From Burkholderiales bacterium 67-32 (lineage in GTDB: Bacteria > Pseudomonadota > Gammaproteobacteria > Burkholderiales > Burkholderiaceae_B), in NCBI GenBank assembly GCA_001898625.1, contig MKUP01000014.1, positions 1 to 64,000 on the forward strand: a stretch of 64,000 bases of DNA, in the 5' to 3' direction. How positions within the stretch are numbered: position 1 is the stretch's first letter; each line of letters starts with the position of its first letter. The notes beneath the pieces were generated by a model. The model did no database searches and was not told the origin of the DNA. It was given only the letters and a program-made list of their open reading frames with translations. Below are positions 52,336-61,889 of this stretch, in pieces. The position numbers and the translations under genes were made by a program.

Positions 52336-52800
52336 ATGCGCGATTCATTTGAATCCCTGATAAAGACGATAACGCAGTCCATTACCGGACGCCCCGTGGA
52401 CACCGCGCTCGAGGACTACCTCAACCGCCACCACGGCCCGGACTCGGACTGGTTCCGCGACATGGCCCGCGCCTGTGCAATCGGCGTGGACGAGGGCTGG
52501 CTGTGCAACCGCGAGGCCGGCGGCGTGCGCTACGGCCGCGTGGTCAAGCCCGGCCCCGACTCCGCCGGTTTCTCGGTGGACGTGGTCGACATGGCCGACC
52601 TGGCCGGCCCCCACCACGTCCATCCCAACGGCGAAATCGACCTGGTCATGCCTCAGACGGCCGACGCCCGCTTCGACGGCACGCCAGCGGGCTGGAAGGT
52701 CTACCCGCCCCGGAGCGCCCATCGCCCCACCGTCACGGGCGGGCGCGCGCTGGTCCTGTATCTGCTGCCCGACGGCGCCATCGAGTTCACCAAGCCATGA
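52336..52800 (+). CDS. DUF4863 family protein
   Basis: 154-aa protein of the DUF4863 family, which includes 4-hydroxylaminobenzoate lyase-like proteins and is often found in box clusters. Visible blocks are ITGRPVDTALEDYLNRHHG, GWLCNREAGGVRYGRVVKP, MADLAGPHHVHPNGEIDLVM and GRALVLYLLPDGAIEF. The His-rich HHVHPNGEIDLV looks like a cupin metal site. GAGGAG lies eight bases before the ATG. It heads the plus-strand operon, and its stop overlaps the boxD start as ATGA. Its role in benzoate metabolism is unknown. Confidence 0.8.
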   Translation: MRDSFESLIKTITQSITGRPVDTALEDYLNRHHGPDSDWFRDMARACAIGVDEGWLCNREAGGVRYGRVVKPGPDSAGFSVDVVDMADLAGPHHVHPNGEIDLVMPQTADARFDGTPAGWKVYPPRSAHRPTVTGGRALVLYLLPDGAIEFTKP

Positions 52801-54377
52801 CCGAACTGCTCCCCAACCATCTGGCGGGCCGCTGGCAGACCGGCGGCGGTCCCGGCACGCCGCTCTTCGATCCCGTGCTGGGTACCGAGCTGGTCCGCGT
52901 CTCGAACGCGGGGCTGGACCTGGAAGCGGGCTATGCCTATGCCCGCGACGAAGGCGGCCCGGCGCTGCGCGCGCTGACCTACGTCCAGCGCGCCGGCCTG
53001 CTGTCCGCGATCGTGGACGTGCTCAAGGCCAACCGCGACCGCTATTTCGACATCGCGCTGGCCAACTCCGGCACCACGAAACAGGATTCCGCGGTCGACA
53101 TCGACGGCGCCATTTTCACTCTGGGCCAGTACGCCCGCTGGGGCGCATCGCTGGGCGCCACGCACTGGCTGCCGGACGGCGAAACCGTCCTCCTGGCCAA
53201 GGACGGCGCGTTCCGCAGCCGCCACGTGCAGGTGCCGACGCGCGGCCTCGCCCTGTTCATCAACGCCTTCAATTTCCCCGCCTGGGGGCTGTGGGAGAAA
53301 GCCGCCCCCGCGCTGCTCTCCGGCGTTCCGGTGGTCGCCAAGCCGGCCACCGCCACCGCCTGGCTGACGCAGGCCATGGTCGCCGACGTGGCCGCCGCGG
53401 GCATCCTGCCGGCCGGCGCCCTGTCCGTCGTCTGCGGCGGCGCGCAAGGATTGCTGTCGCCCCTGCGGCCCTTCGACGTGGTGTCGTTCACCGGCTCGGC
53501 CGATACCGCAGCGGCCATCCGCTCGCACGACGCCGTCGTGCGCCGCTCGGTGCGCGTCAACATCGAGGCCGACAGTCTGAACAGCGCCCTGCTGCTGCCC
53601 GATGCGCAGCCCGGCTCCGAAGCCTTCGATCTGCTGGTGCGCGAAGTGGTGCGCGAAATGACGGTCAAGTCGGGGCAAAAATGCACGGCCATCCGCCGCA
53701 TATTCGTTCCCGCGTCCTGCTACGCGGCGGCCGGCGAGGCCATCGCCGCGAAACTGTCGCGCATCACGGTGGGCAATCCACGCAACGAGACGGTCCGCAT
53801 GGGCGCGCTGGCCAGCCGCCAGCAATGGGAAAGCGTGCAAGCGGGTACCGCGGCCCTGCGCCGCCACGCGGACGTGCTGCACGACGGCTCGGCGGTCCCG
53901 CTGGTGGATGCCGATCCGGCCGTCGCCGCCTGTGCCGGCCCCACGCTGCTGGGTGCCACCCGCCGCGAGGCCGCCTGCATCGTCCACGACACCGAGGTAT
54001 TCGGCCCGGTGGCCACGCTGCTGCCTTATGAAGGCTTGCACGACGCGCTGGACCAGATACGCCTGGGACAGGGGTCGCTGGTGGCCTCGCTATACACCGC
54101 CGACGCCGCGCTGGCCGCCGACGCCGCCCTGGCGCTGGCCGACAGCCACGGACGCCTGCACGTCGTGACGCCCGAGGTCGCCGCCGTCCACACGGGCCAC
54201 GGCAACGTCATGCCCATGTCGCTGCACGGCGGTCCGGGCAGGGCCGGCGGGGGCGAGGAACTGGGCGGCCTGCGGGCGCTGGGCTTTTACCATCGCCGTG
54301 CCGCCATCCAGGCCGCCGGCGCCGTGACGGATCTCCTGGACGGCGCCGTGCCGCAGCGGAGCATGCCGGGACATTGA
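52797..54377 (+). CDS. boxD: 3,4-dehydroadipyl-CoA semialdehyde dehydrogenase
   Basis: 526-aa aldehyde dehydrogenase that oxidises the BoxC product to 3,4-dehydroadipyl-CoA with NADP+. The cofactor region has [20 protein letters not shown] and [15 protein letters not shown]. The catalytic Glu position is in [14 protein letters not shown] and the nucleophile Cys is in [12 protein letters not shown]. The length and [15 protein letters not shown] are typical of the PaaZ/BoxD subgroup, without PaaZ's hydratase domain. The ATG at 52797 overlaps the DUF4863 stop. Confidence 0.94.
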   Translation: MTELLPNHLAGRWQTGGGPGTPLFDPVLGTELVRVSNAGLDLEAGYAYARDEGGPALRALTYVQRAGLLSAIVDVLKANRDRYFDIALANSGTTKQDSAVDIDGAIFTLGQYARWGASLGATHWLPDGETVLLAKDGAFRSRHVQVPTRGLALFINAFNFPAWGLWEKAAPALLSGVPVVAKPATATAWLTQAMVADVAAAGILPAGALSVVCGGAQGLLSPLRPFDVVSFTGSADTAAAIRSHDAVVRRSVRVNIEADSLNSALLLPDAQPGSEAFDLLVREVVREMTVKSGQKCTAIRRIFVPASCYAAAGEAIAAKLSRITVGNPRNETVRMGALASRQQWESVQAGTAALRRHADVLHDGSAVPLVDADPAVAACAGPTLLGATRREAACIVHDTEVFGPVATLLPYEGLHDALDQIRLGQGSLVASLYTADAALAADAALALADSHGRLHVVTPEVAAVHTGHGNVMPMSLHGGPGRAGGGEELGGLRALGFYHRRAAIQAAGAVTDLLDGAVPQRSMPGH

Positions 54378-54454
54378 CACAGGACACCGCCGGCGCCCGG
54401 CCCGACCCGAGGCCGCCGGAGGTGTCGCACCTTCGCATGAACGAGGAGACCATC

Positions 54455-56044
54455 ATGCCTGCCGATTGCTCCGCCCCGCCGCCGGAATTCAATTTCGCCG
54501 GCCACCTGCTGGCGATCAATGCCGAGCGCGCCGCCAAGATCGCCTACATCGACGACCGCGGCCCGCTGACCTACGGCGAACTGGACGAGAAAGTGCGCCG
54601 CGCCGCCAGCGCCCTGCTGGGCCTGGGCATCCGGCCCGAGGACCGCGTCCTGCTGCTGATGAACGACTGCACCGACTGGCCCATCACCTTTCTGGGCGCG
54701 CTGTATGCCGGCATCGTGCCGGTGGCGGTCAACACGCTGCTCACGCCGGCGGACTACGCCTACATGCTAGAGCACAGCCGCGCCCGCGCCGCGCTCGTCT
54801 CGCGCGCCCTGCTGCCCAAGCTTTCCGCCGCGCTCGGCGCGTGCCGGCACGGCGTGCGCCAAATCGTCGTCTCGCGCGACGGCTCCGATGCCGAGGTGGG
54901 AGGCACGCTGGACTTCGACGACTGGCTGGCCGCGCACGAACCGCTGGCGGCGCCCGCCCCCACGCTGGCCGACGAGCCCGCGTTCTGGCTGTATTCGTCC
55001 GGATCCACCGGCAAGCCCAAGGGGACGGTGCACACTCACGGCAACCCCTACTGGACGGCCGAGCTCTACGCCAAGCCCGTGCTGGGCATGCGCGAGGACG
55101 ACATCGTGTTCTCGGCCGCCAAGCTGTTCTTCGCCTATGGCCTGGGCAATGCCCTGACCTTTCCGCTCAGCGTCGGTGCCTCGGTGGTCCTGATGGCCGA
55201 ACGCCCCACGCCCGAAGCCTGTTTCGACCGCCTGACCCGGCTGCGCCCCACCATTTTCTGCGGCGCGCCCACCGGCTATGCCGGCATGCTGGCCAGCGCC
55301 GCGCTGCCGCCGCGCGCCCAGGTCGCCCTGCGCCTGTGCTCGTCGGCCGGCGAAGCCCTGCCCCAGGACATCGGCGAACGCTTCACCTCGCATTTCGGCT
55401 GCGAGATCATCGACGGCATCGGCTCCACCGAGATGCTGCACATCTTCATTTCCAACCGCTCGGGCGACGTGCGCTACGGCACCACGGGCAAGCCGGTCGA
55501 GGGCTACGAGGTGGAGCTGCGCGGAGAAAACGGCAAGCCGGTGGCCGCCGGCGAGATCGGCGATCTCTACATACGCGGACCCAGCTCGGCGCTGATGTAC
55601 TGGAACAACCGCGAGAAAAGCCGCGAAACCTTTCTGGGCGCCTGGACCAAGAGCGGCGACAAGTACAGCTGCGACGCCGACGGCTACTACACCTACGCGG
55701 GCCGCAGCGACGACATGCTCAAGGTCAGCGGCCAGTACGTCTCGCCCTTCGAGGTCGAGGCCACGCTGGTACAGCACCCGGCCGTGCTGGAAGCCGCCGT
55801 CATCGGCGTGGCCGATGCCGAGGGCCTGACCAAGACCAAGGCCTACGTGGTGCTCAAGCCCGGCCAGCAGGCCAGCGATGCGCTGGCCGCCGACCTGAAG
55901 GCATTCGTGAAGTCGCGCCTGGCGCCGCACAAGTATCCCCGCCAGATCGAATTCGTCGGCGACCTGCCCAAGACCGCCACCGGGAAGATCCAGCGTTTCC
56001 GCCTGCGCGAGCAGGAGGCCGCGTCGCAGGGGGTCCATGCATGA
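54455..56044 (+). CDS. bclA: Benzoate-CoA ligase
   Basis: 529-aa ATP-dependent acyl-adenylate-forming enzyme that activates benzoate to benzoyl-CoA, the entry step. The P-loop is WLYSSGSTGKPKGTVHTHGN. The aromatic-pocket region has LFFAYGLGNALTFPLSVGAS and DGIGSTEMLHIFISNRSGDV, matching benzoate-CoA ligases. The C-terminal lid carries YTYAGRSDDMLKVSGQYVSP and the catalytic Lys in LPKTATGKIQRFRL. The ATG at 54455 has GAGGAG six bases upstream; frames from 54374 or 54437 are less likely. 2-Aminobenzoate or halogenated benzoates could also be substrates. Confidence 0.93.
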   Translation: MPADCSAPPPEFNFAGHLLAINAERAAKIAYIDDRGPLTYGELDEKVRRAASALLGLGIRPEDRVLLLMNDCTDWPITFLGALYAGIVPVAVNTLLTPADYAYMLEHSRARAALVSRALLPKLSAALGACRHGVRQIVVSRDGSDAEVGGTLDFDDWLAAHEPLAAPAPTLADEPAFWLYSSGSTGKPKGTVHTHGNPYWTAELYAKPVLGMREDDIVFSAAKLFFAYGLGNALTFPLSVGASVVLMAERPTPEACFDRLTRLRPTIFCGAPTGYAGMLASAALPPRAQVALRLCSSAGEALPQDIGERFTSHFGCEIIDGIGSTEMLHIFISNRSGDVRYGTTGKPVEGYEVELRGENGKPVAAGEIGDLYIRGPSSALMYWNNREKSRETFLGAWTKSGDKYSCDADGYYTYAGRSDDMLKVSGQYVSPFEVEATLVQHPAVLEAAVIGVADAEGLTKTKAYVVLKPGQQASDALAADLKAFVKSRLAPHKYPRQIEFVGDLPKTATGKIQRFRLREQEAASQGVHA

Positions 56045-56892
56045 ACTCGCGCGCGCCCCTGAGCACCGCCCCCTCCGGTCTGGCCGACGGACTGCCCGTG
56101 CGGTTCGCCGACGTCTCGTGGAACGGCATGCGGCACGACATCGAGTACGTGCTCATCGCTCCCCAGCGCACCCGGCAGCCCCTGCTCGTATTCCTGCACG
56201 AAGGCCTGGGATCGGTCACGATGTGGAAGGACTTTCCCTACGCGCTGTGCGAGGCCGCCGGCTGCCGGGGCCTGGTCCTGTCGCGCTGGGGCTATGGCCA
56301 GTCCAGCCCCCGTCCCGGACACGAGAAATGGCCGGTCGACTTCATGCACCGCCAGGCGCGCGATTTCCTGCCGGCGTTCTTCGGCGCGATCGGCCATGAC
56401 ACCCGGGCCGATCCGCCCTGGCTGTACGGACACAGCGACGGCGGATCGATCGCGCTGCTGCATGCGGCGGCCTGCCCCGACCGCGTGGGCGGGCTGATCG
56501 TGGCCGCGCCCCACCTGTTCGTCGAACCCGTCACGCTGGCCAGCATCCAGCAGGCGCGCGACGGCTATGTCACGACCGACCTGCGCAGCAAGCTCGCGCG
56601 CTACCACGCCGACCCGGATTCGGCCTTCTGGGGCTGGAACGACGTCTGGCTGGACCCGGAGTTCAAGCACTGGAGCATCCAGGCGCTGCTGTCCGCCATA
56701 CGCTGTCCGGTACTGGCCGTGCAGGGCCACGACGACGAGTACGGCTCCATGGCGCAGATAGACGGCATCGCCCGGGAGGTTCCCCATGCCGAGCTGCTCA
56801 AGCTGGACGACTGCGGCCACTCGCCGCATCGCGACCAGCCGGCCCGGCTGATCGAGGCAAGCGTGGCGTTCATGCGGCGCCACCGCACGTAG
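56041..56892 (+). CDS. Alpha/beta hydrolase of the box operon
   Basis: 283-aa hydrolase with FLHEGLGSVTMWKDFPYALC (oxyanion region), nucleophile elbow LYGHSDGGSIALLHAA, acid in VQGHDDEYGSMAQ and His in LDDCGHSPHRDQP. The start overlaps the ligase stop as ATGA. Hydrolases of this type recur in box clusters, where they are proposed to clear dead-end lactones or CoA thioesters; which of these applies here cannot be seen. Confidence 0.87.
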   Translation: MNSRAPLSTAPSGLADGLPVRFADVSWNGMRHDIEYVLIAPQRTRQPLLVFLHEGLGSVTMWKDFPYALCEAAGCRGLVLSRWGYGQSSPRPGHEKWPVDFMHRQARDFLPAFFGAIGHDTRADPPWLYGHSDGGSIALLHAAACPDRVGGLIVAAPHLFVEPVTLASIQQARDGYVTTDLRSKLARYHADPDSAFWGWNDVWLDPEFKHWSIQALLSAIRCPVLAVQGHDDEYGSMAQIDGIAREVPHAELLKLDDCGHSPHRDQPARLIEASVAFMRRHRT

Positions 56893-57010
56893 CACCTTGT
56901 CCGGCTTGCCGGACGCCCACGACGATGCGCATCCGCATGGCGCATCGGATTTTTCCACCAAGAACAGGGCCGCCGACCACGCAGCATGGCCGCCCACCAG
57001 GAGACTCGCG

Positions 57011-58192
57011 ATGAACGCTTCCAAACGCAAATTCACCGTCCTCGCCGCTGCCTTGATGGCCGCGTCGTGCCTGGCGGTGCCCGCCGGCGCCCAGGCTCCA
57101 GGCAAGATCAAGGTCGGCTTGATGCTGCCCTACACCGGCACCTACTCCGCCCTGGGCACCGCCATCGAGAACGGCTTCCGGCTGTACGTGCAGGAACAGG
57201 GCGGCAAGCTGGCCGGACGCGAGATCGAGTACTTCAAGGTGGATGACGAATCCGATCCGGCCAAGGGCTCGGACAACGCCAACAAGCTGGTCAAGCGCGA
57301 CCAGGTCGACGTGCTGGTGGGCACCGTGCACTCCGGCGTCGCGATGGCCATGGCCAAGGTCGCCAAGGACAACAAGACGCTGCTCATCATTCCCAACGCC
57401 GGCGCCGACGACGTCACGGGCCCGCTGTGTGCGCCCAACATCTTCCGCTCGTCGTTCAGCAACTGGCAGCCGGCCTACGCCATGGGCCTGGTCGCCGCCA
57501 CCCAGCTCAAGCACAAGACGGCCGTCACCCTGAGCTGGAAGTACGCGGCGGGCGACGAATCCACCAATGGCTTCAAGGAAGGCTTCGAATCCAAGGGCGG
57601 CAAGGTCATCAAGCAATTGAACCTGCCCTTCCCCAACGTGGAGTTCCAGGCGCTGCTGACCGAAATCGCCGCGCTCAAGCCCGACGCGGTCTACGTGTTC
57701 TTCGCGGGCGGCGGCGCGGTCAAGTTCGTCAAGGACTACGCGGCGGCGGGCCTGAAGGACAAGATCCCGCTGTACGGCGCCGGCTTCCTGACCGACGGCA
57801 CGCTGGAGGCGCAGGGCGCCGCGGCCGACGGCCTGCTGACCACGCTGCACTACGCCGACGGCCTGACCCTGCCCAAGGACAAGGCCTTCCGCGCCGACTA
57901 CGCCAAGACCTACAAGCTGCAGCCCGACGTCTATGCCGTGCAGGGCTATGACGCCGCCCAACTGCTGGCCGCCGGCCTGAAGGCCGCGGGCGGCGACATC
58001 AGCAAGCGCGACGCCGTCGTCAAGGGCATGGAACAGGCCAAGATCGACAGCCCGCGTGGCCCGTTCACGATGTCCAAGGCCCACAACCCGATCCAGGACA
58101 TCTACCTGCGCAAGGTCGAGAACAAGACCAACCAGCTGGTGAGCGTGGCGGTGAAGGCACTGGCCGATCCCGCGCGGGGCTGCAAGATGTAG
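57011..58192 (+). CDS. Liv-type ABC transporter substrate-binding protein
   Basis: 393-aa periplasmic binding protein of the branched-chain/aromatic acid class. The signal peptide is FTVLAAALMAASCLAVPAGA. Mature features are KVGLMLPYTGTYSALGTAIE, DVLVGTVHSGVAMAMAKVAK, NIFRSSFSNWQPAYAMGLVA and VYVFFAGGGAVKFVKDYAAA. CAGGAG lies upstream of the ATG at 57011. It lies after the ligase and hydrolase genes and before liv-type permease and ATPase genes, so uptake of benzoate or related acids is more likely than of leucine. Confidence 0.92.
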   Translation: MNASKRKFTVLAAALMAASCLAVPAGAQAPGKIKVGLMLPYTGTYSALGTAIENGFRLYVQEQGGKLAGREIEYFKVDDESDPAKGSDNANKLVKRDQVDVLVGTVHSGVAMAMAKVAKDNKTLLIIPNAGADDVTGPLCAPNIFRSSFSNWQPAYAMGLVAATQLKHKTAVTLSWKYAAGDESTNGFKEGFESKGGKVIKQLNLPFPNVEFQALLTEIAALKPDAVYVFFAGGGAVKFVKDYAAAGLKDKIPLYGAGFLTDGTLEAQGAAADGLLTTLHYADGLTLPKDKAFRADYAKTYKLQPDVYAVQGYDAAQLLAAGLKAAGGDISKRDAVVKGMEQAKIDSPRGPFTMSKAHNPIQDIYLRKVENKTNQLVSVAVKALADPARGCKM

Positions 58193-58193
58193 G

Positions 58194-58354
58194 CCCCCCC
58201 CTACGCGCTTGCGCGCGCCCGGCATAGTGAGCCCCCAGCCGCTACGCGGCAGCCCCCCGAGGGGGCCGGGGCCCGCCTTGGGGCGGCCCGGCGCCGGGCC
58301 CCGTACGGGCGGCACTGGCGGACCGGCGGAGCCGGATCCGCTGTGCCCTGGGGA
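58194..58354 (+). repeat. Stop-codon-linked repeat, copy 6 (long)
   Basis: About 160 bp, beginning one base after the binding-protein stop codon: CCCCCCCTACGCGCTTGCGC. It contains the long-form core seen in copy 5 (GCCCCCAGCCGCTACGCGGC, then GGCCCGGCGCCGGGCC) and ends GGATCCGCTGTGCCCTGGGG. It separates the binding-protein gene from the permease genes. The following 100 bp to 58454 hold no gene. Confidence 0.87.
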
Positions 58355-58454
58355 AAAACCAGGCTGGCGGAGGACTGCGTGTTTTGGTTCCATGTGGGAA
58401 AACCGAGCATGCGTTCGACGCTGGCCTGGTTGTCGTATCTAGATGGAGTGCGGG

Positions 58455-59324
58455 ATGGATTTGACGACGTTTCTTATTCAGTGCTTGAACAGCGTGCAGT
58501 ATGGGCTGCTGTTGTTTCTGATCGCGAGCGGGTTGACGCTGATCTTCGGGATCATGGGCGTCATCAACCTGGCGCATGGCAGTTTCTACATGATTGGCGC
58601 CTACATGGCGTTCTCGCTGTCGTCGCTGACCGGTAATTTCGCGCTGGCGCTGGTGCTGGGCGTGGTGCTGGCGGTGGCTTTCGGGTATGTGCTGGAGTGG
58701 TGTTTCTTCAGCTTCCTGTATGAACGCGAACACCTGCAGCAGGTGTTGATGACCTACGGGCTGATCCTGGTGTTCGAGGAAATGCGCAGCATCCTGGTGG
58801 GCGACGACGTCCATGGGGTGCCGATGCCGGGTTGGCTGGAGGGCGGCATCGCCATCGGCAACGACATGACCTATCCGGTCTACCGGCTGTTCATCTCGGG
58901 CGTGTGCGTGCTGTTGGCCGTGGCGATGTACGCCACGCTCAAGAAGACCCGGCTCGGCATGATGGTGCGCGCCGGGGCGACCAACCGCGAGATGGTGCAG
59001 TCGCTGGGCATCAACATCTCGCTGCTGTATCGCATCGTCTTCGCCGTGGGCGTGGCCATCGCCGTGCTGGCCGGCATGATCGCGGCGCCGGTGTCCTCGG
59101 TGTATCCGGGCATGGGCGGATCGGTGCTGATCATCTGTTTCGTCGTCGTGGTCATCGGCGGCATCGGTTCGATCAAGGGTGCGCTGGTCGCCTCGCTGCT
59201 GATCGGCTTCGTCGACACCTTCGGCAAGGTGTTCTGGCAACAGGCCGCCGGCGCGCTGATCTATCTCCTGATGGCCGCCATCCTGTTGTGGAAACCGGAA
59301 GGCCTCTTCAAACAAGGCACTTGA
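58455..59324 (+). CDS. Liv-type ABC transporter permease (LivH-like)
   Basis: 289-aa inner-membrane permease. The N-terminal family signature is QYGLLLFLIASGLTLIFGIM with GVINLAHGSFYMIGAYMAF; later parts include GMMVRAGATNREMVQSLGIN and VVVIGGIGSIKGALVASLLI. The ATG at 58455 follows GGAG by six bases and is preferred over the ATG at 58443. It forms the importer core with the LivM-like protein. A repeat separates it from the binding-protein gene, so it may need its own promoter or read-through. Confidence 0.93.
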   Translation: MDLTTFLIQCLNSVQYGLLLFLIASGLTLIFGIMGVINLAHGSFYMIGAYMAFSLSSLTGNFALALVLGVVLAVAFGYVLEWCFFSFLYEREHLQQVLMTYGLILVFEEMRSILVGDDVHGVPMPGWLEGGIAIGNDMTYPVYRLFISGVCVLLAVAMYATLKKTRLGMMVRAGATNREMVQSLGINISLLYRIVFAVGVAIAVLAGMIAAPVSSVYPGMGGSVLIICFVVVVIGGIGSIKGALVASLLIGFVDTFGKVFWQQAAGALIYLLMAAILLWKPEGLFKQGT

Positions 59325-59344
59325 TTCCCCTATCGGAACGTGGA

Positions 59345-60391
59345 ATGAAAGCTTCTTCTCTTCTTGCCTGGATCGTGGCACTGGCGGTACTGGCCTTGCT
59401 GCCGGTGCTGCCCGAGCCGATCGGCACGCCGTTCCACGTCGAGCTCGGCGCCAAGGTGCTGATCATGGCGATCTTCGCGCTGAGCCTGCAATTGCTGGTG
59501 GGCTACACGGGGCTCGTCAGCCTGGGGCACGCGGCCTATTTCGGCGCGGCGGCGTACGCGGTGGCGATGTTCACGCCGCGCTACGAGGCCGGCAACGGCT
59601 GGCTGCTGCTGGTGGCGGCGGTGGGCTGTGCGGCCTTGCTGGCGCTGGCGATCGGCCTCCTGGTGATGCGCACGCGCGGCATCTATTTCATCATGGTCAC
59701 GCTGGCCTTCGGCCAACTGGTGTACTTCGTGTTCCACGACGTCGAGGCCTTCGGCGGCAGCGACGGGACCTACATCTACAACAAGCCGGCCTTCACGCTG
59801 GCCGGCCGCAGCCTGGTCGACCTGGACCAGGCGCCGCAGTTCTACTGGTTCACGCTGGCGGGGCTGGCGCTCACGCTGGCCGTGCTGGGCCTGGTGCTGC
59901 GTTCGCGCCTGGGCCATGCGCTGGTGGGCATCAAGCACAATGAACCGCGCATGCGGGCGGCCGGCTACAACACCCTTGCCTACAAGCTCGCCAGCTTCAC
60001 CCTGGGCGGCGCGCTGGCGGGGCTGGCGGGCTTCCTGTATGCCACGCAGCACGGCTACGTCAATCCGGAGCTGGTGTCCTGGCACCAGTCCGGCAATGCG
60101 CTGCTGATGATCATCCTGGGCGGGCTGGGCAGCCTGGCGGGCGCGGTGGTCGGCGCCTTCGCCTTCGTCCTGCTGGCCGAGTGGTTCCAGGACCTGACCA
60201 AGCACTGGCAGTTGCTGATGGGCGGCTTCATCATCCTGGCCGTCGCCTGGATGCCCCAGGGCCTGGCGGGCGGCTTCTCACGCCTGCGCCTGCCGCAGCG
60301 CGGCCGCCCCCGGCCGCTGGCGGCGCCCGCCACGGCCGCCCGCGACGACACCTCCCCCACCCCTTCTTCGGCCACGGAACAGACGACATGA
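59345..60391 (+). CDS. Liv-type ABC transporter permease (LivM-like)
   Basis: 348-aa permease with FALSLQLLVGYTGLVSLGHA, YFGAAAYAVAMFTPRYEAG, MVTLAFGQLVYFVFHD, ALVGIKHNEPRMRAAGYNT and LLMIILGGLGSLAGAVVGA, the LivM pattern. The C-terminus has a long Pro/Arg/Thr-rich tail (LPQRGRPRPLAAPA) not needed for transport. Only a weak ribosome site precedes the ATG. The stop overlaps the ATPase gene as ATGA. Confidence 0.93.
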   Translation: MKASSLLAWIVALAVLALLPVLPEPIGTPFHVELGAKVLIMAIFALSLQLLVGYTGLVSLGHAAYFGAAAYAVAMFTPRYEAGNGWLLLVAAVGCAALLALAIGLLVMRTRGIYFIMVTLAFGQLVYFVFHDVEAFGGSDGTYIYNKPAFTLAGRSLVDLDQAPQFYWFTLAGLALTLAVLGLVLRSRLGHALVGIKHNEPRMRAAGYNTLAYKLASFTLGGALAGLAGFLYATQHGYVNPELVSWHQSGNALLMIILGGLGSLAGAVVGAFAFVLLAEWFQDLTKHWQLLMGGFIILAVAWMPQGLAGGFSRLRLPQRGRPRPLAAPATAARDDTSPTPSSATEQTT

Positions 60392-61134
60392 CGGCAGTGC
60401 TTCAAGCCCAGGGCCTGAGCCGCCACTTCGGCGCGCTCAGGGCCATCGACAACGTCTCACTGTCGCTCGCTCCCGACCGCATCCATGCCGTGATCGGCAC
60501 CAACGGCGCGGGCAAGTCGACCCTCATCCACCTGCTGTCGGGCGAACTTCCGCCCACGGCCGGCCACGTCCGCCTGCATGGCCGCGACATCACCGGCTGG
60601 TCCCAGCCCCGCCGCGCGCAGGCCGGCATCGGGCGCAGCTACCAGCGCAACACCATCTTCCTGCCGCTGACGGTGCGCGAGAACTGCCGGCTGGCCGCGC
60701 AGGCGCGCACGCAGCGCCCCTGGCAGTTCTGGCAATCGGCGCAGGGTTGCCGCGCCAGTGGCGAACGCGCCGATGAAGTGATGGAGCGCGCCGGCTTGAC
60801 CGCGGTGGCGGACAAGACCGCCGCCAGCCTGTCGCACGGCCAAAAGCGCCAGTTGGAAGTGGCGATGTGCCTGGCGACCTCGCCCACGGTGCTGCTGCTG
60901 GACGAACCGCTGGCCGGCATGGGCGCGGAGGAATCCGAACGCATGCTGGAGCTGCTGCGGCGGCTGCGAGAGGGCCACGCCATCCTGCTGGTCGAACACG
61001 ACATGGACGCGGTATTCGCGGTGGCGGACGACATCACCGTGATGGTCAACGGCAGCCCCATCGCCAGCGGCTTGCCGGCGGACGTGCGCAACAACCCGGA
61101 CGTCCAGGAAGCCTACCTGGGCTCGGCCCACTGA
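60388..61134 (+). CDS. Liv-type ABC transporter ATPase (LivG-like)
   Basis: 248-aa ATPase: Walker A in IGTNGAGKSTLIHLLSGEL, GIGRSYQRNTIFLPLTVREN for the Q-loop, signature SLSHGQKRQLEVAMCLATSP, Walker B TVLLLDEPLAGMG, and switch His in ILLVEHDMDAVFAVADD. The signature reads LSHGQ where LSYGQ or LSGGQ is common. The ATG overlaps the LivM-like gene. It pairs with the LivF-like ATPase encoded 28 bp downstream. Confidence 0.94.
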   Translation: MTAVLQAQGLSRHFGALRAIDNVSLSLAPDRIHAVIGTNGAGKSTLIHLLSGELPPTAGHVRLHGRDITGWSQPRRAQAGIGRSYQRNTIFLPLTVRENCRLAAQARTQRPWQFWQSAQGCRASGERADEVMERAGLTAVADKTAASLSHGQKRQLEVAMCLATSPTVLLLDEPLAGMGAEESERMLELLRRLREGHAILLVEHDMDAVFAVADDITVMVNGSPIASGLPADVRNNPDVQEAYLGSAH

Positions 61135-61162
61135 CCCCGGCGCCCGGAGAAAAGGAAGACAG

Positions 61163-61873
61163 ATGGAAGCGCTCATCGACGCCAGCCAGGTGCACGCCTG
61201 GTACGGCAGCAGCCATATCCTGCACGGGGTGGATTTCCGCCTGGGACGCGGGGAAACCGTCGGCCTGCTGGGACGCAACGGCATGGGGAAATCCACCCTG
61301 ATCCGCACCCTGCTGGGCCACGTCAAGCAGCGCGACGGACGCATATCGATAGCCGGCCGCGACCTGTCGCGCGGCAAGCCTTACGAAGCCGCCAAGGCCG
61401 GCATCGCCTACGTGCCCGAGGGCCGGGGCATCTTCCCCAACCTGACGGTGAAGGAAAATCTGGTGATGGCGGCGCGGCGCGGCACCGGCGGCCAGGCCGA
61501 CTGGACGCTGGAACGCGTGCTGGCCACTTTTCCGCGGCTGACCGAACGCATGGGCAACCTGGGCTGGCAGCTCTCGGGCGGCGAACAGCAGATGCTGTCC
61601 ATCGGCCGCGCGCTGATGACCAACCCCAGCGCCGTCATCCTGGACGAAGCCACCGAAGGCCTGGCGCCACTGATCGTGGCCGAGATCTGGCGGGTGATCG
61701 GCGACATCCGCCGCAGCGGCCTGGCCACCCTGGTGGTGGACCGCAACTACCGGATGGTCATGGCCAATTCCGACCGGCTGGTCGTCATGGAGAAGGGCCG
61801 CATGGTGCTGGAAGGCCAGGCGCAGGACCTCGCGCACCGGCCCGAGGCGCTCAGCCGCTACCTGGGGGTGTAG
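61163..61873 (+). CDS. Liv-type ABC transporter ATPase (LivF-like)
   Basis: 236-aa second ATPase: Walker A GLLGRNGMGKSTLIRTLLG, VPEGRGIFPNLTVKENLVMA, signature QLSGGEQQMLSIGRALMTNP, and Walker B AVILDEATEGLAPLIVAEIW. The switch position reads LVVDRNYRMVMANSDR, where most LivF have VEQN and a different lead, so an Asp replaces the usual Glu of EQN. It ends the plus-strand importer and converges with pncB, 16 bp apart. Confidence 0.93.
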   Translation: MEALIDASQVHAWYGSSHILHGVDFRLGRGETVGLLGRNGMGKSTLIRTLLGHVKQRDGRISIAGRDLSRGKPYEAAKAGIAYVPEGRGIFPNLTVKENLVMAARRGTGGQADWTLERVLATFPRLTERMGNLGWQLSGGEQQMLSIGRALMTNPSAVILDEATEGLAPLIVAEIWRVIGDIRRSGLATLVVDRNYRMVMANSDRLVVMEKGRMVLEGQAQDLAHRPEALSRYLGV

Positions 61874-61889
61874 CCGAAGGCGCCGCCCC

